Below are positions 53,367 to 62,800 of a DNA stretch of 64,000 nucleotides, one piece after another. The position numbers were made by a program, and so were the translations under genes. The stretch's first letter is position 1. Each line of letters begins with the position of its first letter. The stretch comes from Marixanthomonas spongiae (GTDB taxonomy: Bacteria > Bacteroidota > Bacteroidia > Flavobacteriales > Flavobacteriaceae). The notes beneath the pieces were generated by a model that ran no database searches, was not told the DNA's origin, and saw only the letters and a list, made by a program, of their open reading frames with translations. Location of the stretch: positions 186,001 through 250,000 of the forward strand of contig NZ_QEHR01000004.1 in assembly GCF_003095375.1 (NCBI RefSeq), written 5' to 3'.

Positions 53367-54497
53367 TTATTTAAATGCTTGTTCTAACCCTTTGGCAATA
53401 CTGTCAAAAGAAACAGGTTGAGGAGTAATAGGTGCGTTATTTCGTAATTTACCAACTCCTTTGGCAACAATTTTATCACCTTCTTTAATACCTGATTGTA
53501 CTATAATCAAATTATTTACCCGATCGGTAATTTCAATAGGGGTAGAAACCGCAATACTATCTCCTTGAACTTTGTAGGTGTATAATTTACCTTGTCTCTC
53601 ATAAGTTGAAAACTCTGGGATTACAATGGCATTTTCATACGTTTCAGGAATTTGGATTTTTCCACTGTAGCCATTGGAAAGCAGGCGTTCCGGGTTGGCA
53701 AAAACTGCCCTAAATGAAACGGTTCCTGTATTTACGTTTACTTGAGAGTTAATTGTTTCAATTTTCCCTTCGTGTTCGTAAAGATTACCATTTGCCAATA
53801 CCAACCTAACGTTTGGAAGGTTATTTATTTTTTCTTCTAAACCCTCGCCTTCTGTATTTTGTATAAAGTCTAAGTATTCTTTTTCATTCAACGAGAAATA
53901 AGCATATACTTTGCTCACATCTGCTACTGTAGTTAAAGGTGTTTGCGAGCTAGGGCTTACCAAAGCACCTTCCCGAAGCGGAATAGAACCCACATACCCA
54001 TCGACCGGGCTTTTAATATTTGCATAACCAATATTGGCAGCAATACTATTATAGCCGCTTTTTGCCTGCTCTAATTTTGCTTTAGCGGTTTCCAACTGTA
54101 CATTGCTAATAATATTCTTTTCAACCAAAGGCTTTAGTTTATCAACTTCCACTTGTGCTGCGTTTACATTTGCCTTAGCGGCGGCTGCGTCTTGACTTAA
54201 AGATTGTGTTTCAAGCTTAAAAAGCAACTGGCCTTTACGTACTTTTTGACCTTCGTCGACCATGACATTAGATATATAACCCGAAACCTTTGCTCGAATT
54301 TCACTGTTCACGATCCCTTCAATACTTGCAGGGTAATTTGTGTATGCAGTTACCGTTTTTGTAGGTATGGTTACAACAGGGAAACCTAATTTTTGTTGTC
54401 CTTGTGCAGCCTGAGCTTGTTGTTTTTCATCATTTCCACAGGAAGTCAATGCCAGGGATGATATAAAGAGCAAGATTAATATTTGCGTTTTTTTCAT
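53367..54497 (-). CDS. RND efflux periplasmic adaptor (membrane fusion protein) lipoprotein
   Basis: This 376-residue adaptor bridges pump and outer membrane channel. The lipoprotein signal has lipobox LTSC (C20). YPASIEGIVNSEIRAKVSGYISNVMVDEGQKVRKGQLLFKLE is the paired lipoyl half, mirrored by ANIGYANIKSPVDGYVGSIPLREGALV after the alpha-hairpin (~90-150). A beta-barrel and membrane-proximal domain complete it. It is 13 bp downstream of the regulator gene and 6 bp upstream of the pump. Confidence 0.95.
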   Translation of the reverse strand: MKKTQILILLFISSLALTSCGNDEKQQAQAAQGQQKLGFPVVTIPTKTVTAYTNYPASIEGIVNSEIRAKVSGYISNVMVDEGQKVRKGQLLFKLETQSLSQDAAAAKANVNAAQVEVDKLKPLVEKNIISNVQLETAKAKLEQAKSGYNSIAANIGYANIKSPVDGYVGSIPLREGALVSPSSQTPLTTVADVSKVYAYFSLNEKEYLDFIQNTEGEGLEEKINNLPNVRLVLANGNLYEHEGKIETINSQVNVNTGTVSFRAVFANPERLLSNGYSGKIQIPETYENAIVIPEFSTYERQGKLYTYKVQGDSIAVSTPIEITDRVNNLIIVQSGIKEGDKIVAKGVGKLRNNAPITPQPVSFDSIAKGLEQAFK

Positions 54498-54509
54498 AGC
54501 TAGTTAAAT

Positions 54510-55004
54510 TTACAGTTGATCAAATTCGTTATTAAACGCGATCATTTTTTTAATGGTGGTTTCTAAATTTTCTTTTTGTGTGGTTAAATATTCTTGAAAT
54601 ATCAGCCCAATATTTTTGTTTTTTTTGAATTTTTCAGGATTGTGCTTCTTATTAAAGGTGTTTACTTTCTTCACTAATTCCAATTCCTTATCTATGGACT
54701 CATAATGTTCTTCTAAGGTTAACCGTAAATAATTTTTTGTGGTTCGGAAATAACGCTTACGATCTCCCGTTTTAGTGAAATATTCAATAAACTTTAATTG
54801 TACCAACAAGTTAAGGTTGGTTGAGACAGAACTTTTACTGGCACTGGTAATTTCAATAATATCTTCAAAACTGTGGCCATCGACACTGGAAAGTATCATA
54901 ACCGCATATATCCTTCCTGCAAGCGGCGGAAGGTTGTGATTGTCTTCAAAACTTAAACCCAACTCTTCAACAAGCTTGCATTTTTCTTCTGAAATATTTT
55001 GCAT
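54510..55004 (-). CDS. GbsR/MarR-family transcriptional regulator of the efflux operon
   Basis: This 164-residue winged-helix protein begins KLVEELGLSFEDNHNLPPLAGRIYAVMILS, the GbsR-subgroup start. The recognition helix is SASKSSVSTNLNLLVQL (~50-66), followed by the wing (TGDRKRYFRTTKN). Residues 85-164 form long helices typical of this subgroup. As the first gene of the operon it probably autoregulates: a palindrome covers its promoter at 55032-55055. Its ligand is unknown. Confidence 0.9.
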   Translation of the reverse strand: MQNISEEKCKLVEELGLSFEDNHNLPPLAGRIYAVMILSSVDGHSFEDIIEITSASKSSVSTNLNLLVQLKFIEYFTKTGDRKRYFRTTKNYLRLTLEEHYESIDKELELVKKVNTFNKKHNPEKFKKNKNIGLIFQEYLTTQKENLETTIKKMIAFNNEFDQL

Positions 55005-55020
55005 TAAAAATAATTTTTTG

Positions 55021-55055
55021 CAAATATACAGTTGGTTCGGAAGTCACCGAACTAA
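55021..55055 (-). promoter_or_regulatory. Promoter with overlapping palindromic operator of the efflux operon
   Basis: The minus strand has the -7 box TATATTTG (55028-55021), 17 bp before the gbsR ATG. Immediately upstream, between the -7 and -33 regions, lies a dyad ttggttcgg (55032-55040) / ccgaactaa (55047-55055) with a 6-bp spacer and one mismatch. Binding there would block polymerase, so it is a likely operator for the GbsR protein itself. Confidence 0.65.
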
Positions 55056-55246
55056 ACAGGTATTAATATTTTGTTAAATTTCATTAAATGAAAATATCTT
55101 TAGTATCGAAAACTCAAATCTGGTGTTTTTGAAGATATTATTGAATTTTCTTCAGTAAGAAACCTAAATCTTTTAAAAAGTATGCCTATTGTATCTCTTT
55201 CTTGTGGTTTTTGAAGGTTTAATGCTTTCAGGAATCTATTTTTACC

Positions 55247-55272
55247 CTTTCAAATTTCAGTAAATTTGAAAG
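55247..55272. promoter_or_regulatory. Perfect 11-bp palindrome upstream of the delta-60 gene
   Basis: ctttcaaattt (55247-55257) and aaatttgaaag (55262-55272) are separated by cagt, 64 bp before the ATG at 55336. There is no T-run, so it is more likely an operator or an mRNA 5' hairpin than a terminator. The rest of 55056-55335 shows nothing I can name. Confidence 0.5.
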
Positions 55273-55335
55273 ACAAGTCGCTTGAAATACCTGTAATATG
55301 TATTATTTTGTGCACAAATTTAAAAACCTAACATA

Positions 55336-56847
55336 ATGAACAATTTTTACACTTTACTAATACTTTTGGTATCCTATTCTGCTACCTATGCACAAGGCAC
55401 CTTAGATCCCACTTTTGGTGATAACGGAATTGTAACTACCGTTGTAAATGGAACCTATAACGAAGCTGCGGCTACCACGGTACAACCGGACGGAAAAATA
55501 TTGGTAGCTGGTCATGCAGGTGAACCAGCAACTTATAAAGCTACTGTAGCTCGTTACAATACAGACGGTAGCTTAGACACTACTTTCGGTGAAGACGGAA
55601 CAATTATTATCCCTATTGGCAACGATAAATCCTTTGCCACCGATATAGAATTGCAAATAGATGGTAAAATAGTCGTGGGAGCACGTACCTGGGACAATGT
55701 TACCGGTGATTTTGCCGTAGTACGGCTTAATGCAGATGGCTCGTTTGATGATACCTTTGGCACAAACGGAATAAGCGTTGCCGATAATGGAACTGAAGCT
55801 GCAGAAACCCTCGTTATTCAAAATGACGGCACTATATTATTGGGCGGGTACAGTGATGACGAATTTGCCATTGCAAAGTTCAATACAGATGGTAGCTTGG
55901 ACACTACATTCGGGACCAATGGTTTTGCCATTACCGGTTTTGGTTCTTCTTTAGGCTTTATCAAGGAAATTGCCGTACAAAATGACGGCAAGATTGTAGC
56001 GGGCGGCTTTTTGTTGAACAATAATAACCTATACCAAATGGCGGCAGCAAGGTTTAATGCCGATGGAACCACCGACAGTTCGTTTGGAACCAATGGAGAA
56101 GTATTCTTCAACATTGATGTTGAGAACGATTTTGTAGATGGGATGGTAATACAGGATGATGGAAAAATTATTTTGGGAGGCCATACCTATATTGATTCTA
56201 ATCCACTTAGATATGATATTGCAGCAGTAAGGTTAAATACCGACGGAACCTTTGATAGCACTTACGGTGACAACGGTGTTGTTACTGTTAGATTGGTGAA
56301 CGGTGAAAATTATACGAAGAGTATGATCCTGCAAGATGATGGTAAAGCTATTTTATTTGGTTCTACGGTTTTACAAAGTGAATATGATATCGCTTTGGTA
56401 CGTCTCAATACGGATGGAAGCTTAGACACCTCTTTTGATACGGACGGTATGGTAAGTACTGATATAGATGGAAGACAAGATTACGGTACCGATGTTGTGT
56501 TACAACCTGATGGAAAAATTATTGCATCTGGGTATTCTTATACTGGATCGGGATCTTCAGAAATGGTCGTGGCACGATATAGCAACGAACCATTGGGCAT
56601 CAATGAAAACCAAGGTTTGGATTTCAACCTATACCCGAATCCGGCGAACGATTATGTTACCGTTAACCTTCAAAGCACAGGAGAAACATACCAAGTTGAA
56701 ATCGTGGATATGTTAGGCAAAACAGTACTTACTTCTGAAGTAACAAACAATGGCCGCATTCAAGTTTCAGCTTTGGCAGCAGGGAACTATTTTGTAAAAC
56801 TAACTTCTGCTGAAACATCAGGAGTGGTTAAGTTTGTAAAACAATAA
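55336..56847 (+). CDS. Secreted delta-60 repeat protein with T9SS sorting domain (second copy)
   Basis: This 503-residue protein has the same architecture as the one at 11224-12645. It has a signal peptide at 1-20 (MNNFYTLLILLVSYSATYAQ), then six to seven delta-60 units (LDPTFGDNG at ~23, LDTTFGEDG, FDDTFGTNG, LDTTFGTNG, TDSSFGTNG, FDSTYGDNG, LDTSFDTDG). A type A T9SS domain covers ~425-503 (LYPNPANDYVTVNLQ, VDMLGKTVL, LAAGNYFVKL). Queries in each repeat such as QPDGKILVAGH and QNDGKIVAGG match the family. It is likely a surface-exposed or released protein of unknown ligand. A palindrome lies upstream. Confidence 0.92.
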   Translation: MNNFYTLLILLVSYSATYAQGTLDPTFGDNGIVTTVVNGTYNEAAATTVQPDGKILVAGHAGEPATYKATVARYNTDGSLDTTFGEDGTIIIPIGNDKSFATDIELQIDGKIVVGARTWDNVTGDFAVVRLNADGSFDDTFGTNGISVADNGTEAAETLVIQNDGTILLGGYSDDEFAIAKFNTDGSLDTTFGTNGFAITGFGSSLGFIKEIAVQNDGKIVAGGFLLNNNNLYQMAAARFNADGTTDSSFGTNGEVFFNIDVENDFVDGMVIQDDGKIILGGHTYIDSNPLRYDIAAVRLNTDGTFDSTYGDNGVVTVRLVNGENYTKSMILQDDGKAILFGSTVLQSEYDIALVRLNTDGSLDTSFDTDGMVSTDIDGRQDYGTDVVLQPDGKIIASGYSYTGSGSSEMVVARYSNEPLGINENQGLDFNLYPNPANDYVTVNLQSTGETYQVEIVDMLGKTVLTSEVTNNGRIQVSALAAGNYFVKLTSAETSGVVKFVKQ

Positions 56848-56873
56848 GTACATTCATTTTAAAATATCCTAAG

Positions 56874-56902
56874 AGGCCGTCTGTAAAAGATGGCCTTTTT
56901 TT
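56874..56902 (+). terminator. Terminator downstream of the delta-60 gene
   Basis: Arms aggccgtct (56874-56882) and agatggcct (56888-56896) pair with one G-U, followed by a seven-T run. Confidence 0.8.
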
Positions 56903-57127
56903 GTTTTTGAGCAACGCCATTCTGAAGAAGGCTCGCCTGAATGATGAGTCGGGCAGGTACGACTGAGGAATCCGCCATTGGAAAAATAATAGGTATTTTA
57001 TCAATATCACCTAAATGTTTTTAATGCCTTATCTATATTGATTTCTAATAAATTTTAAATAATTAAGAATTAATTTTGAAAAATCCCTTTTCGGTCTATC
57101 AAAAGTTTATCGTAAAATTTGAAATGA

Positions 57128-57300
57128 GAGTGCCGTTAAAAATTTTAGGCTGTTTGAACATGCTAAATCTTTAGAGTAGGCAAGAGCTTTAAAGCGAGTT
57201 CCTAAAATTTAGGCGCGGAATGATAAATTTAGATAAAGTTTTGTAAGCCTAGATTTTTTTGGCTTGGTTTATCCTGAGCCCAGTCGAAGGGTTTTTTCAT
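57128..57300. repeat. Intergenic repeat-like stretch with inverted segments
   Basis: The stretch has aaaattttagg repeated and inverted (cctaaaatttaggc), aggctgtttga, gataaatttagataaagttttgtaagcctagattttttt, and then atcctgagcccagtcgaaggg. I associate this composition with a repeat common in flavobacterial genomes, from memory and unchecked. The region 56903-57127 shows nothing else I can support except a caggtacgactgaggaatccg motif near 56955. Confidence 0.5.
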
Positions 57301-57365
57301 CAATGGAAAATATGAACATGTATAATATTTAGGATAGAATTGGTATTCCATCAAAAAAACCTCGA

Positions 57366-59732
57366 CTACAACTTCTCAATCTCAATGTTCTCTCGCAACT
57401 CATTTCCTTCGCTATCCATGACGGTCAATATATGGCTTCCGGGTTTTGGCGAAATGGCCAGTTCGTGAAACGTATCGGTACTCCCCACATATTCTGAATC
57501 CAGATACCAATACACCGTCCGTTCCGGGTCGCGGTGGGCGAGTTTAAAGATAAGTTCTTGTGTGGTTTCGTTAAAGTCTTTTGCCAATAAGATGGTTTCG
57601 TTTCGCTTCGGAAATATAAATTCCATCAAATTTTCGCCCTCTTGTAAACAACTGTTTTTAAAAGGAGGCAAAGGCTTATATTCTGGGTGTAAGGGTGCGT
57701 AATAATATTCCATTACCGGCGGAAGGGCAAACCAACTTTTTTGTTTCATTTCTGACAGTTCATAGCAAGATGAATTTACGCGCGCCGTTCCTGAAGCATT
57801 TAAAAACACTTTTTGATGGTAGGGGCAAGGTGCTGTTTTTACTCCGTTCTTCGGAATAAATTCTGAAAACGTTTCTTCACAAAACACATTAGCCAAATGC
57901 CCGCTTTTTCTACAGATTTCGGCTTCGGTCAATTCATCATAGGGTGTTGTAAACCATTGGGAAGAAGTTGGCAATACATCCAACACATCGAATAAAACAG
58001 GAGCGGCAGCTTGAATTCCTGTTAATCCGGGGCGGCCTTCTCCGTCGGCATTGCCTACCCAAACCCCAATCGCGTACTTTGGCGTAACCCCAACGGCCCA
58101 TGCATCTTTAAACCCGAAACTTGTTCCGGTTTTCCAAGCAATGGGCTGCGAATTGCTGAAAAAACTCCAATTTTCCTCCCCTTGTGGCCGGTTTACTTCT
58201 TTCATAGCGGTAAAAGTTTTATAAATGGCGCCTGCATTAAAAACAGAGGGGTTTTGTTGCTTTTTTCCGAAGTCAGCTTTTTTATTCTTTATATAATTAG
58301 GTTCCATAAATTCATTGGGACGATATTCACTGGAAGAATTATTAAAAAAATTGAGGGTCGATGCCAACCCTGCATACGCATTGGTCACCTGCCATAACGA
58401 ACTTTCCGCACCACCGAGAATTAAAGACAAGCCATAATAATCGGCAGGATGGTCAATGCTTGAAAGTTTCACATCATGCAACCGATTGTAAAACCGTTGT
58501 AACCCATATTCCCGCAACATACGCACGGCGGGAACATTCAACGAACGAGACAGCGCAACACTTGCAGGAACGGCACCGTTAAAAGTATTGTCAAAATTTT
58601 CAGGACTATAGCCATTTACCGTTGTGGGAACATCGGCCACCAGCATATTGGGCAACAGTTCGCCTGCATTCAACAAAGCCGAATATAAAAAAGGCTTTAA
58701 TACACTTCCGGTACTTCGGTTTTTGTCGATGATGTCAACATAGTTGTTGTGCTCTTTGGTTGTTGGCGCATTGCCTACATACGCCAAGACCTCTTTGGTA
58801 TTCACGTCCAAGACCAAAACAGATAGGTTATGAATTTGGTTTTGTTTTAGTTGAAAATAGTGCTCCTTTACAATGCGATTTGTCTTTTGCTGAAGCGAAA
58901 GGTCTATTGTGGATTGAATGCGTTCTCCCGTATGTTCAATTCTTGCTTTTTCGGTTAAATGTGGTGCAATTTCAGGTAAGGGAAATGGTTTGCCGGGCAA
59001 GCGTTCAGCGATAGCTAATTCATAGGTTGTTTTATCAATAATTCCCTTTTGAAACAATTTGAACAACAACTTATCTCGTTTTTGCTTTAAGATTACTTCG
59101 TTTTTCCCTGGAAAAATTAAAGCTGGTGCGTTAGGTAAAACGGCTAACGCTGCCGATTGCCCCCAGCTCAATTCACTAGCCGGAATGCCAAAATACCGCC
59201 ACGATGCGGTTTCCAATCCTACTACATTCCCACCAAAAGGGGCGTAGGAAGCGTAGAGGTTCAATATTTCTTTTTTCGTAGTGCCCGCTTCCAATCGAGT
59301 GGCTTGAAAAATTTCGATCAGTTTCTCAAAATAGGTGCGTTTTTGGTTTTTACGGGAAAGCCTGATTACTTGTTGTGTGAGTGTACTGCCACCACGACGG
59401 GAATGAGTCGAGATGTTTTGCCAAAGCGCTTTGGTGATGGAAACAGGATTAAAACCTGGATGCGTATAAAAATATTCATCTTCAAAATATAAAATGGAGT
59501 GCTCAAACCGATACGGTACCGAATCCAACTGTGGAAACCGCCATTGCCCATCATCGGCAATCCGGGCACCCATCATAACACCTTCCCGACTTTCCAACAC
59601 GGTTGAGGTGGGTGTTTTAAATAATTGGGAAGGAAGGCAAAACAACCAAACAAGGAAAACCACAAACACAACCCCAAGTTTGAACTTGTGTTTTTTTATG
59701 AAGGTTTTTATATGTGTTTCTATTTTTCTCAT
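57366..59732 (-). CDS. pbpC: Penicillin-binding protein 1C
   Basis: This 788-residue bifunctional peptidoglycan synthase is anchored by one N-terminal helix (~17-34, FKLGVVFVVFLVWLFCL). The glycosyltransferase domain has FEDEYFYTHPGFNP and RRGGSTLTQQVIRLS. The transpeptidase domain has STGSVLKPFLYS (SxxK), SRSLNVPAV (SxN) and WKTGTSFGFKDAWAVG (KTG). A C-terminal BiPBP_C domain follows. The frame extends to 59801, but that part is a repeat element; the ATG at 59732 starts a normal protein. It lies downstream of an alpha-2-macroglobulin gene, the classic partner pair in bacteria. Confidence 0.94.
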   Translation of the reverse strand: MRKIETHIKTFIKKHKFKLGVVFVVFLVWLFCLPSQLFKTPTSTVLESREGVMMGARIADDGQWRFPQLDSVPYRFEHSILYFEDEYFYTHPGFNPVSITKALWQNISTHSRRGGSTLTQQVIRLSRKNQKRTYFEKLIEIFQATRLEAGTTKKEILNLYASYAPFGGNVVGLETASWRYFGIPASELSWGQSAALAVLPNAPALIFPGKNEVILKQKRDKLLFKLFQKGIIDKTTYELAIAERLPGKPFPLPEIAPHLTEKARIEHTGERIQSTIDLSLQQKTNRIVKEHYFQLKQNQIHNLSVLVLDVNTKEVLAYVGNAPTTKEHNNYVDIIDKNRSTGSVLKPFLYSALLNAGELLPNMLVADVPTTVNGYSPENFDNTFNGAVPASVALSRSLNVPAVRMLREYGLQRFYNRLHDVKLSSIDHPADYYGLSLILGGAESSLWQVTNAYAGLASTLNFFNNSSSEYRPNEFMEPNYIKNKKADFGKKQQNPSVFNAGAIYKTFTAMKEVNRPQGEENWSFFSNSQPIAWKTGTSFGFKDAWAVGVTPKYAIGVWVGNADGEGRPGLTGIQAAAPVLFDVLDVLPTSSQWFTTPYDELTEAEICRKSGHLANVFCEETFSEFIPKNGVKTAPCPYHQKVFLNASGTARVNSSCYELSEMKQKSWFALPPVMEYYYAPLHPEYKPLPPFKNSCLQEGENLMEFIFPKRNETILLAKDFNETTQELIFKLAHRDPERTVYWYLDSEYVGSTDTFHELAISPKPGSHILTVMDSEGNELRENIEIEKL

Positions 59733-59739
59733 TTTTGGC

Positions 59740-59862
59740 TCCCCTCCTGACAGGGAGGGGACATTTTTCAGTTTACTGAAAAAAGGGGTGGGTTCACGCA
59801 CCCCTTCCGTCTTAAGGCTACGCCTTAATCCACCTTCCCCTGTCTAGGGGAAGGAGCTTTTT
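59740..59862. repeat. GC-rich palindromic repeat between the macroglobulin and pbpC genes
   Basis: It contains tcccctcc/ggagggg (59740-59760), aaaaaggggtggg/cacccctt, ttaaggc/gccttaa and ccttcccc/ggggaagg arms in series, giving several nested hairpins. It is read into an apparent upstream extension of pbpC, so it is not coding. A similar ccttcggca-centred repeat lies within the macroglobulin gene (63403-63442). Confidence 0.65.
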
Positions 59863-59870
59863 TTATTTGC

Positions 59871-62800
59871 TTACTTCACAACCTCAACCCACATCCCCTT
59901 ATTACGCGCATAATAATTACGGTCGTACATCGCTTCCACTTGTGTGCCGGGCAGATAATAAGTGCCCAAATACGAAGCATTCAGTTTTATCGTAAACGTT
60001 TTCGACTTTTTGGCCCGGAGATCAAAGTAAAAATTTACCCGGTCATCACGGATGTCGGTATATCGTGCTTTGCCACTAGCGCCGCCACCAAGTTCGGTAA
60101 AACTAGTATTGACAATTTCCCAACCGCTTGGGGAGATTTTAGTAAGCGCTACGTTGTTAATGTGATCATTAGAGATGTTGGTAACCGTTACCGTGGCAGA
60201 AATTTCTGTCCCTTGCCGTAATTTTGAAACGTCGATTGATTTTCCTGTTCCATCCAAATATTGAGCTTGAATAGTGAGGTTTTTTCGTTCAGCCAATTCT
60301 TTACCTAACGGAAGTTTTCCTTGCTGAATTAAAGTAACATAGACCACATTCCCTTTTTTATTAGAAACAGAAACTGAATTATCACCCATTGTAAAACTAA
60401 GCTCTCGTTGCGCTACGGCACGGTCGGTTTTAACGATTTTTGTTTTTCCGTTGTCGGTATAGGTAAGCTCCATCGCTTTTCCGCCATTTTTGTTTATCAT
60501 TTTTGCCATAGCTAACAAGGCGTAAGCAGTTTCTTGGGTGCTGTACCAACGCTGGGATGACAATTCTTTAGCCACGGAAACAGCCATCTCCCGTTGCTTG
60601 TTATCTCCCAATGCCACCATAGTCTCAAGTGCCATAGCCTTGTTCCTAAAAGGGGAGCCGTAGGTGTAATAATTGTATCGTTTAGGCTCAAAATTGATAT
60701 TTGCTGTTTGCGAAATCTGCTCGGCTACATTCCTTTTACCTGCCAAAGCATAAGCTGCTGCCAATCTCCATTTGGCATCGTTACTTAGGTGTTTCGATTC
60801 CCGAAGCCGGTTCATAGCCGCTAATTCGGGTTGACCAGCTAGTGCCAAGGTGTACAACCGGTAGGCTTGCGTTAAACTAGAATTATAACTTGTACTACTA
60901 TTACGCCATTGTCTAGCTGCATTTTTCTGAAACTGCAACCAATTGTTCAAAAACGAAATAGGCAAGGCGTATCCTTTTTGTTTGGCTTCCAACATAAAGT
61001 GCCCTACATAATTGGTGCTCCACGGGTCTGCTTCTCGTTCACCGGGCCAATAACTGAGTCCGCCGGAAGTATTTTGATAGTTCCCTAATTTTCGGATGGC
61101 GGTTTCTACGTTTTTTTGAATGTCTTTTTTCTTATCAAAGGTAATATCAAACACATCGGCCAAATACAGTTGTGGAAAAGCACCCGAAGTGATTTGCTCC
61201 ACACAGCCATGGGGATAACGGATTAAGTATTCCATGCGCTTGCCAAAATCCATGGGTGGAACGGTAGAAAATTCCAACATCGCTCCGTTGCTTCCCGAAA
61301 CGCCAAAGGTTTCAAAGTTGATGGTTTCGGTCCCGTTTTCGGTCAAGGTGTATTGACTTGCCTTTTGAGAAATAGGGTTGGGGTTTTCCACGTCTATTTC
61401 CACTTTGTAGCTCGCTTTTTCGCCACTTCCCGAAGCGAGCACTTCAATGGTTTGTATTTTTGAAGTTGGCAACACATCAAACTCAAAATTCACTATTTTT
61501 TCACCTACCGAAGGAAATGATATGGTTTTTGAAGTTCCGTTAATAGGTTTTAATCCATCACCTGTTTTTACGGTAATGGTTGCGTTTTTTACTTTTTCTT
61601 CCATTGCAAAAACGGTTACCGGAAGCGTTACTTTCTCGCCAGGTGACAATTTCCGTGGAAGCGAAGCCAACACCATCAAGGGTTTTCGTACGGGTGTGGT
61701 TTCGTCAATCTTTCCATACGCACTTTTGGAGTTATCCCCGGCAATGACCATAGTACGCACCGATCCCACATAGTTGGGCATGGTCAATGTATGGGAAGCG
61801 GTTTCGCCAGCTTTCAGTTTAAACGGACCTACATATTTTACAACGGGTTTAAATCGGTCGGCTTTTCGGTTTTTGGCGCCGGCAGCCACATCGCCACCCC
61901 CAATAGCATAAATATTATCCACACTCCCCGAATAAGCGCCGATTACATCATCGTACATATCGAAAGTTTTTACGCCCAAAGCTTCGCGGGTGTAAAAAGC
62001 CTTGTGGATTTCAGGGGTTTTAAAACGGGTTAAATCCAACAACCCTTCATCGACCATCGCCAACGTGTAGGTCATGGGTTTGTTGTTTGCTTCGGAAACC
62101 TTTACGGTAAAATTCTCCTCCGGCTTCAATACGTTGGGCATATTGATTTCAGGTTTTAGCACAGTTGAAGCATCTTCCACCAAAATAGGAATCACGCCAT
62201 ACAACCGGATGGGCAGATCGTTTTTGGTCTGTTCATGGGGCTGCAGCAAAGAAATGTTTACATATATATTGGGTGTCATTTCCTTGGTAAGGCGAATGGC
62301 GGCTTTGGTTTCGCCTTTTTTGGTCTCTATCCAATGGGTGGCCAATACTTCGGTACCGTTTTCCACACTGATCAATGCCCGGCCTTCACTACCAGATGGG
62401 AAGGTGATAAACGCTTCTTCGCCTACATTATATTTTTCTTTATCTGCGGAAAAAACCAACATTTTGGCACTTTCGGCCTCGCCATCAACTGGGGCTTTCC
62501 ACCAGTTTCGGTAAAAATAGGCAACACGGCCCGTGGCGTGCCCTGATTTTTTATCGATGACCCGAATTAAATACCGGCCGCCTTCTTCTTCAGGAATGTT
62601 GATGGTAAAATTAGCCTTTCCTTTGCTGTTGGTAGTAACCTTAAAATCTTTTACCGGTTTGTGGACGGTGGCGTTTTCATACCTTGATAAATTATCGTTC
62701 CCACGGTTCCACCACCAGCGCCATTCTATCCTGAAAACCTTTACTTCTACTTCGCGGTTGGGGCTGGCATTGCCTTGGGCATCGACAGTTGCCACATCGA

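Noticed and set aside
59733-59801. Longer pbpC start
   Set aside because: It reads through a GC-rich palindromic repeat; the ATG at 59732 gives a normal membrane-anchored start.
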